Assembly: GCA_014898415.1 (NCBI GenBank)
Contig: RCTD01000002.1
Location: forward strand, 1,612,001-1,676,000
Direction: 5' to 3'
Source: Stromatinia cepivora
Taxonomy: Eukaryota; Ascomycota; Leotiomycetes; Helotiales; Sclerotiniaceae
DNA: 64,000 nt
Positions 32,521 through 46,837 of this stretch are shown one piece after another. Both the position numbers and the translations under genes were made by a program. Below the pieces are notes generated by a model that saw nothing but the letters and a program-made list of their open reading frames with translations, was not told the DNA's origin and searched no databases. Positions within the stretch are counted from its first letter, which is position 1, and each line of letters opens with the position of its first letter.

Positions 32521-34298
32521 ATTAAGAAATCTTATATCCTGTATAATACTTAGGATGGAAACGGAATCTAAGTATTTGGTTTTAAATACTTTTCTTTTTC
32601 TAAATAGATATTCTGTATAACTTCAGTTATAGTTTTTGGGTTAAAGTCTTTTTCGGCATTTCGATATTTTTCGAATTCTTTTGTTTCTTTTTGTATTGTT
32701 TCGATCTTATTGAGATTATTGATATAAGGTATCGATATATATACTATTTCAAAAAAGGAAAAAAGCGATGAATATTTGAAGTTCGAATAGTTATTAGATG
32801 TGATAGGACCGATATATCCGGGAGGGGTATTTCAGGATAAAAATGAATTCAGGAATATAAAGATTCTAAAATTGAAATTATTAGAACTTTCAAAAGATTA
32901 TAAGAGATTTATAATAATTATTGATTTGTAAATAATTATAAAAGTATTTTGTTTAATATAATATTAGTTTTGTTTTTATAATAAAACTTTATTTTGATTT
33001 ATTCTAATAAATATATTTGTAAATTCTTTTATAATCTTATAATCCTTAATAAATATTATTATTATTTATAAAAGAAAATCAGAAATCTTTTATTCAAAAT
33101 TCCTGAATAGAATCTTATTATCAATAATCTCTATTTAAATAATAAATAATCTGAATTTCTTATATCATTTTAGGAAATTGTTATATCAAATTATATTAAA
33201 TATAATTCATATTTTATATTAAAAACAAATATCATCGATTTCAATCAAATTCCAATAAATCGTTATAAATTATTCGATTAATTCAAATATTATAAATTGA
33301 AGTATTTATATATAAAAAATATAATAATATATTTATATTTTCGATTTGATTTGATCGATTATATATATATAATATTGTATTTCATTTTCAAATAATATAA
33401 TATATAATTAGAATTATTTTGTAATCAATAATTATTATAAATTAATTTTAGATTTAATATTATTATTAAATTTAATAATAAGATTTGTAGATTTTGATAT
33501 ATATATATCTCGATATAATTTGTAATTGATATAGAAATATAATCTTAATTAATTAAATCAATTTCTTGAATAAAAGGATCTCTAATTATTAAATAAATCA
33601 TTATTTTTTGAAAAAGAAGAAGAATTATCGAAGGACCCTGGGTAATCAAATTGTTTGATTAAAGTTTTCTTTCTTTGATTTCAGAATTTTCGAATTTGCT
33701 TAAATAAAGATCCTTAGATTTCGATTAAAAAAATAAAAGAAGTTCCAGATACTATTGTTAATTTAAATATTTATATAAATATTATTTAAAACTTAAAAGG
33801 AAATTGTATTATTACAAAGTTCATTATCATTATAACTTTCAATTATCGATTCTTTTTTTTCAAATTTATAATTATTATATAGAGATCTTATAATTATAAT
33901 GATAATTCAGAAGAAGCAATTGAATCATTAAAAGCATCGATTTCATATATTGAAATCTTTTCTTTATTAATCTTCTTTCTTTCAATAATAATGTTATCCA
34001 ATCTTGTATTTATATTTTCTTTGAAGGTTTGTTGAAATAATTAAGAAGAAGGAGATAATTCTTTAGAATAGATTTTCGAAGAATCGGAATATACAGAAAA
34101 AAAAGTTCATTATATTATAAAAATGATGATATACTTTTAAAAATGTTTATATCTTTATTGATTAGATTAGAATAAATCTTCTTTTTTTAAATATAATATT
34201 CATAAAAATTTATTTAAAAAGGTATTATTAAAGTAAAGTATTATTTGAAAGATTATTAGATAATTGGATATTTGTAAATGAATTATAGATAATATAAT

Positions 34299-34607
34299 TG
34301 TCACGGAAAGCCCTGTGATCCCCTGTATCCTATGAAGGATCAAAACGTATGCTTTCCAATCGGAATGAAGGATCTTCTAATCCTTATTAATCTATTAATT
34401 GATAAGGTGATCCTGATATACTAATAAACAAAGATCTAATCTAATTAAGGTGTATATCGATTAGATAATTATTCATTTGTTTTATATATATAGTTCTTGA
34501 TTCATATAATCAAGGGTAAGTTATTCAATTCTTTTACTTTATCAATCATATGTACCATTTATTCCCCAATCCCTGAAAGTGCTTTGTAATTATACTATTC
34601 TATGATA
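34299..34607 (+). repeat. 5' LTR of copia B
   Basis: Starts TGTCACGGAAAGCCC and ends TATGATA. The termini are inverted repeats (TGTCACGG and CCGTGATA in better copies). The outer left end is preserved and the right part mutated. Confidence 0.92.
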
Positions 34608-34620
34608 GTTATGAGCCCGG
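34608..34620 (+). other. Half-tRNA(iMet) primer binding site of B
   Basis: GTTATGAGCCCGG, directly after the LTR, is the complement of CCGGGCTCATAAC: the 5' anticodon stem and loop of initiator Met tRNA (anticodon CAT). Ty5 and Drosophila copia use such internal half-tRNA primers. The site is unmutated. Confidence 0.75.
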
Positions 34621-35639
34621 TAACTCTTAAATCTATATAATTTCCTATTCAATGATTATTGAGTATCTAAGGGATCATTCTTAAAAATATTATTTTTATT
34701 TTATTTATAATTTAATATTCATATCAATTTAGTTATCTTTATTTAATATAGTAAAGGATCAAAACGATCTTCTTTTTATAATCTGTGTTTAATGGTTGAA
34801 GTGATATTTATATTTGAAAAATAAGTGTTAAATTTAAGAAATCTGGGATTTAGTTAATTTAGAAAATGATCTGTTTGTTTTTATATCAATGATATCTATT
34901 CTAAACTTTGATTTGATGAATGAGTTTATTTATATTCAGGTTGATTAGTTTTTAATCAAATCATTTGTTTTATTTTCTATTATCGATCTTTAAATTAAAT
35001 ATAATCAAGAGAAACAAATTCAATATTAAAAGGAATTCTCAGAATATTTTATAATCATTTAATTCAAGGAAGATGTAAATGGAGAAATAAAGATGAAAGA
35101 TTCTGATGATAATATATTGGGATTCATTTTTAATAGATTTATTATTCTATTTTCAATTATCTTTTAAGAAATCTTTTTTAAGTTTATCTTTTTTTAATTG
35201 GAGTATTGATATTGATAATAAGAATATATATAGAATTATAAAGCCTTTTATAATATTTACAAATGGATCGAATTATCAATTGATCAAGTATACTTTATAG
35301 AATTATTTATTTTTAATTAGGGTATTATAATTCTTTTATTCAAAACGATTATCAATGTATTTAAAAGGAAGTTTGTATTTATAATAATTATTATTAAGTT
35401 TATAATATTATAAGAATATTAGTTTATTCTAATGTAAGTCTTATTCGGCAGAATCGATTCTATCAAATGGTATAGGGATTGGATTATAGTTTATATTAAA
35501 ACTTTTGTATATAAGATTATTGAGGTATAGGATGAAGTTATTATCAATATTTTTCTATAAATTATTGGTATCAAAATGTTTCCAATTTAGATAAATATTA
35601 TAATTATATAGATCGAAATAAATAATCAATTCGGATTAT

Positions 35640-35965
35640 CTAATCTTTTATTCAAACAATTCGGAGATGGTTTTGAAGGATTAATCTTCCAGGATTCTAT
35701 TTTTTCAAGAGCTAAAAGAAAAGTATATTCTATATTTACTTTTTTTCAAAATGATAAAAAATCTAAGAAAAATAAGAAAAATATCAATTCTAAAAGCAAT
35801 CAAGGGATCAAAAAGATCTGGGAATATTTTTATAGAATCGAATCTGAATGGAATAATAAAATTGATTATAATTATATTGTTTATAATTATAAAGCTATAA
35901 AGTTAACATTCACCAGAAAGATTAATCCATTATTCAAAAGGGTATTCAATAAAAATAAGTTATAA
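35640..35965 (+). pseudogene. Possible gag relic of copia B
   Basis: The plus frame is nearly open for about 100 codons, with KIWEYFYRIESEWNNKID and KLTFTRKINPLFKRVF. The charged, Trp-containing helical composition and the position after the primer site suggest gag, but no CCHC knuckle is visible. Confidence 0.4.
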
Positions 35966-36178
35966 GCAATTAAGGATCAAGTAAGATCATATTCATAAAA
36001 GCAATTTCATTTTGATTGAATCAAAAGGAAATAGATGAAAAGTTTTATTAATCCTTCAGGACCTTTAATTAATACTACTATTTTGGATATTCGATATAAT
36101 TAATCAAGGGTATATTCTATAACAATGAAAATATACCATTTATTTAATAGTACTTTGCTCGATAATTGTAGTATTATA

Positions 36179-38366
36179 TAACCGATTTCCCTACATCGTA
36201 CACGACCCCACATCTTGCACACACTTTTAATTTTATAAAATATCAATCACTATAGATGGATATAGCGATGATATACTTTCAGAAATCTATATGAAATTTA
36301 TATTAACTCAAATTAAAAAAGAAAAACACTCTAAATATACTCAAATAACAAATTTCTTCAAAATCAATCATTTAATACTTTTTCAACATTATAAAAACAA
36401 AACCATTTTTCATAATATTATATATATTAAAACTTATCAATCTTTTTCAAAAAAGCAAAAAAAGACTTTAATCAATCAAATTAATAAATTAATACAAAAA
36501 TCTATATCCCCTACAAATTGTATAATCAAAAACCTTATAGAAGAAATTATAAGTCATTCTTTAAAGAAGAATTGGATAACAAATTTCATGAAAAAATATA
36601 AAATATATCTTCAAAATCGGTATTTCCGATATATTGATAATTTATATATAAAAACTAATAATATTATTGTATTTGAGCATTTTTATAATCTAATTTGAAT
36701 TATTTTGTATTATTATTGAATTTTATTATTTAAAAAAATTATATTAATATCTTTCTTTTTTTTTATTTAATTGATAAAAGTAATTACAAAATATAATATA
36801 TTATTTAAGAATATATACAATTGAGATGAAAAAGACTTTATAATTGATTTAGAAAGGATTATGAAAAGGATAATAAATATTAATATATATGATTGTGATA
36901 GAATTATAAAAATTAGATAAAATGGATCAAGAGAGTTTATTACTCTTTTAATATATATATATATCGATAATATAATTATTTCATTTATTCTAATTTATAA
37001 AAGGGAATTTGGAGATTTATAGGATATATAGATTGATGAAATAGAAATAAAGGATTAGGTTTATTTCGGAACTTTAAGTAATAGATAATTATCGAATATA
37101 TTCAGCTTTATTTGGTTTAATAAGGTCTTTCAATATTATATTTATTTAAAAGTAGGGAAAGGATATTGTTTATTGATTATAAATAATTATTCTAATTATA
37201 TGAATATAGAATTTATATCGAAATACAATGAATTAAAGATCATTTTATTAATTCTCCTTTTTTATTCTATATATCAATTTCAATTTTTTGATATAGATTA
37301 CTTTCTTCTCCTTTCAACAAATTATAATATAAAATTTAATAATCTAATATACAAAAACAAATGTATCATTGAATTATCGAAATATAACTTTTAAATAATA
37401 TTTAAGATTATTTAAACTTAATTTATTATTATTTATAATATCCTGAAATCTTTCGAAAAAACCGGCATTTATTTTATAAATAAAAACATTATTATTTACA
37501 ATATCAAATCAAAACAAATTTTTATATTATTTATATCGATACAATTTATAAGGAATAAAATAAAGATACTATATATGATTAAAACTCTTTATTACTTCAA
37601 ATTAGAATTTCGCTTCAAATAGGATCCCGATATTATTTAGAAGCTTTTTAAAACTATATTTATATATATAATTAATATTAATATTCAATTATATAAAGCA
37701 AAAGATCTAAAAAAAACTTTGAAGATCAAAAGAAAGAAAAAAACCTATTCTAAATGTTTAAACCTAATAAAGGAGAAAGGTGGAAATACTTTTTTATATT
37801 CCTTTTGTAAATCAAAAAAACTAGAATTTATTAATTAATGAAAGTATTAATTGTTGAATAAAAAAAAGAAGTTAAGAAGTAAAAGAAAATTGAAAAGAAA
37901 ATTGAAAAAAAATGAAAAAATAGAACAATTAAAGAAAGGGTAGTATAAAGAAAAATCGATTATCAAATTATATATAATATCAAAAAAAAATAAAAAGAGT
38001 TTAGAAATCATTAATATCTTTTATTAAAAAAATACAAATAATTCAAAAACATTTTTCTATTATAAATCTAATATTCTAAGAAGTTATAAAGGATTATAAT
38101 ATTATAAAGATTGATAAATCAATAATAGAAAGAAGGAAAAGGATATTATATTCAAAGGTTGGGCGATATATCAAGATTTCGTCGAAATTGAAAATGTAAA
38201 GGTTTTTTAATTCTATAGAATAATATTATATCTCTTTATTGCTCAAAAAGAATTATAGCTTTATATCTTATAATTTATAATTAATATCGAATTTTGAAGT
38301 GATTATAATAGGAATATGAAGGGCGTGCAAGATATGGGGTCGTGCACGATGTAGGGAAATCGGTTA
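36179..38366 (+). mobile_element. Fot1/pogo-type DNA transposon, degraded
   Basis: A 2,188-bp element with about 48-bp terminal inverted repeats starting TAACCGATTTCCCTACATCG, flanked by TA (36177-36178, 38367-38368), the target of the Tc1/mariner superfamily. The repeats are nearly identical and keep their CpG sites while the interior is AT-rich. The first ORF (36291-36698) carries a CENP-B/Tc5-type DNA-binding region, which points to the pogo/Fot1 branch. The catalytic DDE part is not readable. It inserted into copia B. Confidence 0.85.
36291..36698 (+). pseudogene. Fot1/pogo transposase N-terminal relic
   Basis: 135 open codons starting at ATG 36291. Residues about 53-115 read FSKKQKKTLINQINKLIQKS, then ISPTNCIIKNLIEEI and KNWITNFMKKYKIYLQNRY. 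They match the HTH_Tnp_Tc5 pattern L-T-x-x-Q-E-x-x-L-V-x-x-I ... P-P-T-x-x-x-I-R-N-L-A ... G-K-N-W-V-x-R-F-L-K-R-x-P-x-L. The conserved K-N-W is intact. The frame ends before the catalytic domain. Confidence 0.75.
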
Positions 38367-38368
38367 TA

Positions 38369-41300
38369 TTGTGAATGATATATCTTTATTGAATGATTAT
38401 TGATATCAATTATCCGATTCCAATGATCTTATAAAAACAGACATTTCCAGCTTTCAAATTCTAAAACGCAGGGTTCGTATTATCAAAGGGATCATCAAAA
38501 GAGAAGATTATTTTAATAATGATCTGATCTTGAATAATATAATATTCATCCCTGGCTTTCATATCAATATTGTTTTGAAGATTCGATTGAAGAAAGCTGG
38601 TTTATAATTCTCAGAATATAATTATATTCTTTTTAAAGGAGATTATACAAATAGTATAATAATTGTTTAATATATTTATACTAAAAATCTTATATTCTTA
38701 AAACACAAACTATTTTCTATTTATTTAAACATTCTTTTATTTATTCCTATAAATAACTCTTTTATAATATACTCAACAATAAACAGAAAAATAAACAAAA
38801 TATTCTATTATTTTCACAATCCATCTCTTTTAAAAGAAAATACAAATGAAATATAATATAAATGCTTCAAATATTTGAATAAAAAAGCTTTTGAATATTT
38901 AATATTTGCAATACAAAATATCAAAATAAAAGATATTATTTATTCCAATTACGCCAATTACATTTGCATTTATACAAAGTAAATCATTTCTTGTGCTCTA
39001 AAGAATCGTTAACCATTTCAGCCTTTCTACAAAATCCAATAAGATCTTTTTGATTTCGATAAAAGATATAATTATATATTATAATTTCTATTGATTAAAG
39101 AAATATATTATGATAAAATCTTTTTATATCTAATCTACTACAAAATATATAATAAAGTATTTATAATCATTTAAAGTTTTATAGTCTAAATTTATTATAA
39201 ATATAGTTTAACAATTATAATAATCAAATAAGATAATAATATATTTATCATTGAAATTATAGAAATAATATTATTTGAAAAATAAATCAAACAAAAAGAT
39301 ATCGAATTCGAGTTATCTCTATTTTATATATATGAACCTAATAAAGAATTAGAACGTATAGAACAAAAAATAATTACAAAACAAATAAAAATATGGATTA
39401 TAATAAATTTATTAGATAAATTGTAAATGGAAATAATGCAAGTTGCTATTTATCTATATAATATAAGTTTTTTGAAGATCAAATCCTTTAAATTATTCAA
39501 TAAAATATTTGATATATAATTCTATAATTATCTTTATAAAGATAATTCTTTATTTATAAAGAAAATATTTGATGATCTTTATTTTAATTGAAATAGAATC
39601 TATAGATATAAATGTTGAGTTTATCTTTTGAATAAAAACAAAAAAGCTGGAATTAATAGGAAATAATATAAAACCAATTTTTAAGTATATATTAGATATT
39701 TAATAGATTATATTCTAAATATATTGATCTATTATATATAGATATCTAAACTCGATAGAGTTATTATTATTCGAAATATAATATTCAATAAGGAATTCAT
39801 TTATTGTATAAATTCCATTAATCAAATAATTGATATTTATATTATAGAAAAGCTTAAACAATTTATTAGAACTCTTGATTTATAAGATTATATTGAAATG
39901 AATGGAATGATTATTCAAAATAAGGATAATCATAAAGATTTTATTTACCTATTTATTTTTATAAATTGAAAAGCTTTTGATTTATTCATTAAATGTATTT
40001 TAGATTTATTGTTTACAAATGAATTAATCTCAGGGGTAGATATAGATCTAAAGGGTGATAATAAGAATAAAGAAATCGATTTAGGATTATTCAATCTCTT
40101 TAATCCTTTAGATAATAAGGATAAAATATATAATAAAGATATATAAATATCGATCGATTCTTTTATTAAAGAAACTGGAGAAGCTGATTCTTTTATTAAG
40201 GAATAATCATATCTTATAAATAAAAATGTTAATATTATTTAAGAAGATATCTGTAATAATAATATAGATCCTAATTTTATTGAATATATTGATATAAGAA
40301 ATATAAAATATAAGTTTATTAATTGTATTATTAATATTCTTTATAATGTATACAAAAATGATTCAAAGACTATTTCAATCGATCAACCTCAATATTCCAA
40401 AAGAAAGTATATATATTAGAATAATCAATTAGAGTATTCTGTAAAGGAAATTTAGTTATTATAAAGATTACTATATTCTATATATTTATTTAATCAATTT
40501 ATAAAGGATTTGTAGATTTATAATTTCGAATAGATATTTAAGAGAGCTTGTATTATAAGAATTGAAATATTTAGGGTTCAGATCAATCCGTCTGAGTTTC
40601 AATTATATAATTATTATTCAGAGTTATTTCTCTTTTGAAAGTCATTTGGCTTTCATATCCTAAAGTAATCAATATGTATACAAAAGCAATTATATATATA
40701 ACAATATTATTAAAAGAATGATCCCAATATTGGATTCTATATAGGAATTGTTATATTTCAAAGAATAGATTTAATGGGATTATTTTATTTAAACAATTTT
40801 CATTTTATATTCTGATTTGATTAATAAGGAATAAATAATATAAAAGAGTATTCTTAATTTATAATAATTTATAATATAATTATTGCTGAAATTAAAGCAA
40901 AATCATTATTGTTTTCTATTTAATCTACAATCAATAGATTACAAATAATATCATTTCCTTGAATTTATATATTTGCAATTCCAAAATTATTTTGTTTTTA
41001 TTATCAATTAAAAGATCATCAAATAGAATATTAATTTAAACAGAATTATAATCTTGAAATTAATAATCTTAAGATTAGAAAAACCTGATATAAAATCGAT
41101 TCTGGATCGGAACCTATAAAATCGATCCTTTTTCAATAAATATTTATATATAAATATAATAATCAAGGTCTAATTATTTATTGTCGTTTATATTTAATAA
41201 TATAAAAAGATCTCCAAACTAAAAGTATTATTGAGATTATTTATATTATTATACTAGTAGATCGATTATTCCGAATTGTAATAATAATTATCGTTAAATA

Positions 41301-42221
41301 CAATCTCGAAATAAAGTAATACAATATAATCAATACTTTCGTCAATGTTTTATATAATCCTTCCAGTATCTTAACAATATATTATTTATCCGATAAATAT
41401 AAAATCCCAAACAAAAACATTATAATCGATCAAGCTCTATATAATCTACGAGATTCTTCAATTATATGATTTAGGGATTTTATTCGGATATTTGAGAAAT
41501 TAGGATTGATATAATATAAAAAGGAATTATATTTATATATTAATTCAGAGTATATCATTATGATTCTTTTTTTTGTAGATAACGTTTAAATCATTTATTA
41601 TAAGAAAAACGAATTAGCTATTATAAAAATCATCAAGGGAATCAAAGTTATATATAAACTACAAGATCTGGAAAACATTAAATAGTTTTTAAGTATATAT
41701 ATATTTTGTAATCGATTTAAGAAAAAGTTGTGATTAATTTATAATATATATATTGAAAAGATTGCTAAGAAATTTAAGACAACAAACAGGATAATAAGTA
41801 TACTATTCTCGATAATAATATTTCGGAAAAATTAGAACCAAGTTTCTATATATATTATAAAAATGTATCAAAAGAAAATAAATTCAATATTATATATTAT
41901 AATCATTATAAAAACGGATATATCATTCGCTACTTTATAATTGAGCCATTATTTGATCAATCCATCAAGCGATTATATAAAAACTATCAATCATTATTTA
42001 TAATATTTATAGAATACAAGGTATTTCATAATCTAATATAGCAATGATTAAATACCACAATTTCTTGTTTTTTTAAATATTTCTTTTACAAATAATTCAG
42101 ATATTCATCAATCATTTTAAAGGTATATTTTATCCCTTTTCGATAGTTTAATCGTATAAAAAACATCTAAGTAAAACATTATAATCATCTCGATTATTGA
42201 AGTAGAGCTTCTCAGAATCAA
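38369..42221 (+). mobile_element. Copia B internal region, middle part
   Basis: Between the Fot1 and C insertions. By position it should include the rest of gag, protease and integrase, followed by reverse transcriptase at about 41420-41790. Only the reverse transcriptase is readable; the remainder is AT-rich with stops in all frames. Confidence 0.7.
41420..41790 (+). pseudogene. copia reverse transcriptase relic (element B)
   Basis: The plus frame reads QALYNLRDSS (K-A-L-Y-G-L-K-Q-S), FRDFIRIFEKLGLI, LYLYINSEYIIMILFFVDNV (V-D-D changed to V-D-N), KIIKGIKVIYKLQDLENIK and IYIEKIAKKFK. Together these are the order of blocks in copia reverse transcriptases up to the Y-I-x-x-I-x-x-x-F motif. Several TAG or TGA stops sit where Trp or Gln is expected. 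It lies just left of element C, which separates it from RNase H. Confidence 0.85.
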
Positions 42222-42225
42222 GTAT

Positions 42226-42517
42226 TGTGAAAGAGGTAGGTCGAGATACGTGCGTCCTGATAGCACGCTACAAAAGGAAATGGGAATTGGAATTGATCAG
42301 ATTATATTATAAAGGTTTCAAGTAATAAAATTAGTAGGTTTAGATAATGGGTTGGATTGTATACAAATAGGGTACAAAAAGATTAATAGAAAAACGATTG
42401 ATTTTTTTTAAGAAAAAGAGAACAAAGTCCTTTTTTATATTTAATTATGAAGAATTATATAATCATATGATTATGAATTAATTATATATTAAATTTTGAT
42501 ATCCCAATTTTCTTATA
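42226..42517 (-). repeat. 3' LTR of element C
   Basis: Starts TGTGAAAGAGGTAGGTCG on the plus strand, well preserved on the left (outer) side. It ends TTTTCTTATA (mutated from CTTTCTCACA), next to CCC and ten T. Confidence 0.88.
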
Positions 42518-42689
42518 CCCTTTTTTTTTTCGGAATATATATTTTATCTAATTTCAGAATAATTATAAAAGATAAAAATCAAAAAAATCAAAAAACAATT
42601 AGATTAGGGAAAGCCAATTAAAATATCAACAAATTAAAATGATAAACAATTTTTAAGATTATCTTAAAAAAATAATAGATTCCAGATTC

Positions 42690-42947
42690 TTATTGATTCA
42701 AATCTATTTTTATCGCTTCTTTATCAAATTCGATAAAAGTTTTAAATTCCTGAAAAGCATCTTCATTATCCTTTCCATCTCCGGCCTTTTTTGGACATTT
42801 AGCCGGACACCTTGTAACGGACTTCATGCTTGTAATCAGACAAATAGGGACTTTTGGTGTTATAAGCTTTTGTCCAGTACTAAAAAAATGATCCTTTCTC
42901 TTACTACTAGATCTCGTAGAAAGCTTCTTTGTTGAAAGGCGATTCAT
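42690..42947 (-). pseudogene. Extra ORF downstream of pol in element C
   Basis: 85 codons from ATG 42947, rich in Lys, Ser and acidic residues, with MKSVTRCPAKCPKKAGDG and an acidic C-terminus. Base composition is far less AT-rich than around it. Upstream the same frame stays coding-like (IPNMDYEPNEE) but has a TAG and a TAA where CAG or CAA would fit, so RIP probably cut it. A further coding-like minus segment lies at about 43115-43250 (FEDNEFFDKENAGNWKVVN). I do not recognise the family; it could be an accessory ORF or a captured host fragment. Confidence 0.5.
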
Positions 42948-43259
42948 CTATTCTTCATTTGGTTCATAATCCATATTAGGGATTGAAACAGTACCTTATA
43001 TTCCAGAAGATCCAATTAGGAATAAATTAAATAATATTATAAATTAATTATGAATCGATTTTCACCCCACGATTTTTTTTCCTTTTCCAATAAATTTCTT
43101 TAATATAGATTAAAGTTTCTCAATAAAGGATTCTTTACCAATTAAATTTACAACCTTCCAATTACCAGCGTTTTCTTTATCAAAGAATTCATTATCTTCA
43201 AAATCCTTATTACAAAAAGCTTTTTGTTTTTGTAAAAATATATTATAATCTGCAAATAA

Positions 43260-46200
43260 TGATCGATCTCTTTATTGCTTTTCCTTATTTTGAAATATTT
43301 CAAATTGAATAATCAGATTCGTTATTATAAGATTATATTATTGTTTATACTAAAATTCGAATTCATTATTATTGATTTTGAACAATTTGTTTATTATTCC
43401 CTTAATAATATTAGAATCTTAAGATAAATATTCTAAAAGAATTATAAAAAGATAATCTTATAAAACAAAATTGATATTAAAAAAAAAGGATTAAGGGATA
43501 TAAAGATTTTCTTTATTAAATTCGTTTAATTCAAAAAGAACAATTTGATTTTGGAGAAATCTCTGAAGGTTTTTGTAAAAGTTATTATTTTTTATATTCT
43601 TTTTATTCAAAATTATAATTAAATAAAAGATCAATACCAAAATCGATTTATAGGATTCAAAAGAGCTAATATATTTCAAAATAATATTTGATTGTATTAT
43701 AATTATTCAAGATTCAAATCTAATTAGGGTCCTTTAACGAAATTGATTCTTTTATTCAATCTTCTAAAAAACTTTCTTTTTTATTATTCAATCAAGATTA
43801 TATTATAATTGATAAATGAAAAAATACTTCTTTAAAAATTCCCGAATTAAATTATCATTATTATTTAATTTATAAGAAATAAGGATTTGATGTTTTTTAT
43901 AAAAGCTTTTAATCGATTCCCCTAATTTAAAAAAATCGATTATAATAGTTATTCTTTTTGAAATTTCTTTTTGTTTATTTTTGGAAATTAAATAAAAAAG
44001 GTTAAAAAAGGAATAACAAAGGTTAAACTTTTTATTATAATTAAGAAAATATAATATAAATAAAGATACTAATATAAAACAGAATTCTTTATCCTTTTGA
44101 ATATAAATAATAATATATTATAATACAGAATCGTATCTTAAAAGGAATTGAATAATCGAAAAATAATAATTCGGAAATAGGTTTTCTTTAAAAACTCTAT
44201 GGAAATATTATTTATAGACAGCAAAAACATTTTCGTAAATATTTTATAAATCAAATCTATCTTTTTATTCGAAAATATATTGAAACGAAAGAATATATAA
44301 AATAAATTAATTTTCAAAAGATTCTTTATTTGATAATCCTAATAAAAAAAATTATCTTTGAAAGTTTCGTTAAAATCAAGGGAATAAAAGCTTTTTATAA
44401 AGCCGAATCGATTAAAATTGAGGGTTTGTTTTAATTATTCCAAAATCAAGGATTGATATAAACAGAATCAAAAATAAAATATCTTTATTAACCTTATTTT
44501 ATTAATACACTTTCGGTTTTTGATAATAATAACCAATCTGTTTTATAATTCCTTAACCGAAATATACTTCAACTTTAAATTGAAAAGTTTTGTTAGGGTA
44601 TACAAATAATATATATATAAAGTATCTATAATGATTTGCTTTCTTAATAATACGATAATTTTCCATTCTATTTAATTGATAATATATCTATTATTCATCA
44701 AAGAATATTATTCCTCTTCAAATTGGTAATCTAAATCGCAAAAACAGTTTTTCAATTTCTATAAAGAATTTAAAATCGTTTTAAAATTATCAGAGATTGA
44801 ATTATTATTGTTTGAAATAAATTTAATATTATAATCAATTATATAACGATAAGATACAAATCTATCCAGAATAAATAGATAAAAAAGGGCTTTTTTCAAA
44901 AAATCAAAATGATAATCTTTCTTTTTCTATTTATCGATATTCGCAATTGTAAACTCCGAAATTAGTATAATCATTTAGGAATGGAGAAATTGATGTATAT
45001 AAGGAGTATCTAGTATAGCAATTACTTTCAATTGTTCCTCAATATTAGGTTCCTTTTCATTATTATTATTATTGAAGAATACCGGAATAGTTTTTGTAAT
45101 AATTATTTCGTGAATAAATTTATCTCTTTATTGAATTTCAAAAGGGTTTTTGTTTTTATAATATTTTCTTAGAAATCCAAGATTATTAAGAATAAATCTA
45201 CAAATTCTGAGGATAAAATTCTATATAAAATTGTAAGGAAAAGGTATCCAATCTTTTTTGTTTTTTATATTGACTTTTATAATGAATTTATATATAATAC
45301 AGAAATCTATAAAACTATATTTTTTAATTTCTTTACCTTTTTTTTGTATAAAGTATTCGATTATATATCTGTTCAGAAACTTTATAAGGATTTGAGGACT
45401 AAAACAAGAAACATAATAAATTATATTTGTTCTTATTGAAATACTATTTAAACTTATATTCTCTAATCAAAAACGAATGAAAACTTTTCCTTAAATAATT
45501 GTCCAAATTCTTTCGAGATTTTTAAGATTTTTTTAGCTTTATTATAATATTATTCGATAAATTGAATTATATTATTATTTTTAACAAAATAACCAGCTTT
45601 GAAGAAATCAATTACTTTATAAAACTTTTGATCTTCAATTCAATCTTTTATTTCATTTATAAAATCTTCAATAAAATTAATAATATTTATAAAATAATTG
45701 AATTATTATTCAAAAACATTATATTTTTCCTTAACTTCAAAAGTTTCAATAAATACAAATACTTCGATTTCGTTGTTAAAGAAATAATTCTTATATTAAA
45801 CAAAAAAAGGGATATTATTATCAATAAAACAAAAGATTATAATCTAATTAGATTCTTCTTTAAATATTATATCAAAACTTAAATAAAAGCTTATATAAAT
45901 AATAAAATAAATATAAATAAAGAATTGATAATTTTAAATCAAATTATTAAAAAAAATAGATTTAAAAAAAAATATTGAATTATTTAAATATTATTCAGGA
46001 ATTATTCATAAATTATTCAAAAGTAAGATCGATGATATAATAAATTTTTTCAAAAAAGATTCAAATACTTTTCCCTTCCCAAAGATTATAAAATTTTCTT
46101 TATCAAGCTTCTTAATTAACGATCAGAAATTTATAACAATAATTCTTTTTTTTAATTTATTATATTTGTTTTCTTCTTTTTGGTTTTATATTGTCTTATA

Positions 46201-46830
46201 ATTAGATAAAGAATAATCCTTGATTGTTTATTATCTTTTATTTGAAAAACTATAAATACTTAGAAATTCGGTTCTTTTGATTTATTTATTCATATAAATC
46301 TTTAGAATTGTTATTTATAAAGAGATCTAAATATAAAATATATTTTTTAAAATAGATATTTATATAGATTTCATTAAACGGAATATTATTTATTTCTTTA
46401 AAGGTGTATATAAAAAGATTCTTCAATTTCTTTGTTATTTTGTGAGATCTATATTATTTGAAAGCAAGTTTTGTATTATAAAATATATCGATTTTTGATT
46501 AAAGATTATAATATAGAATTATATCTTTAATTCAAATATTCTTATTTAGTATTTTGCGATTAAGATTATATCGAAGTTTATTATTTTCCTTATAATATTA
46601 TTTATAAAAGATTACTTCCTTAATATCTTTATTTAGTATTTTTAATTGTTATATTTTAATAATCAATAAATCTTTCCGGATTTGTATATTTTTCTAATCA
46701 AGAATCCTTTAAATTATATATATAGTTTCAAAAGGTAATATAGTTTTCTATTTATAGATCAATTCAAATAATGTTTTATTTATCGATTTATAAATTGAAA
46801 TATAATTAATAAATAATATTATATTCAATT
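43260..46830 (-). mobile_element. Element C 3' region, unidentified
   Basis: About 3.5 kb between the integrase relic and the extra ORF. AT-rich, with ORFs such as 45562-45882 and 43491-43679 that show no recognisable motif. The integrase C-terminus presumably occupies the right end. Confidence 0.4.
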
Positions 46831-46837
46831 ATTTAGA

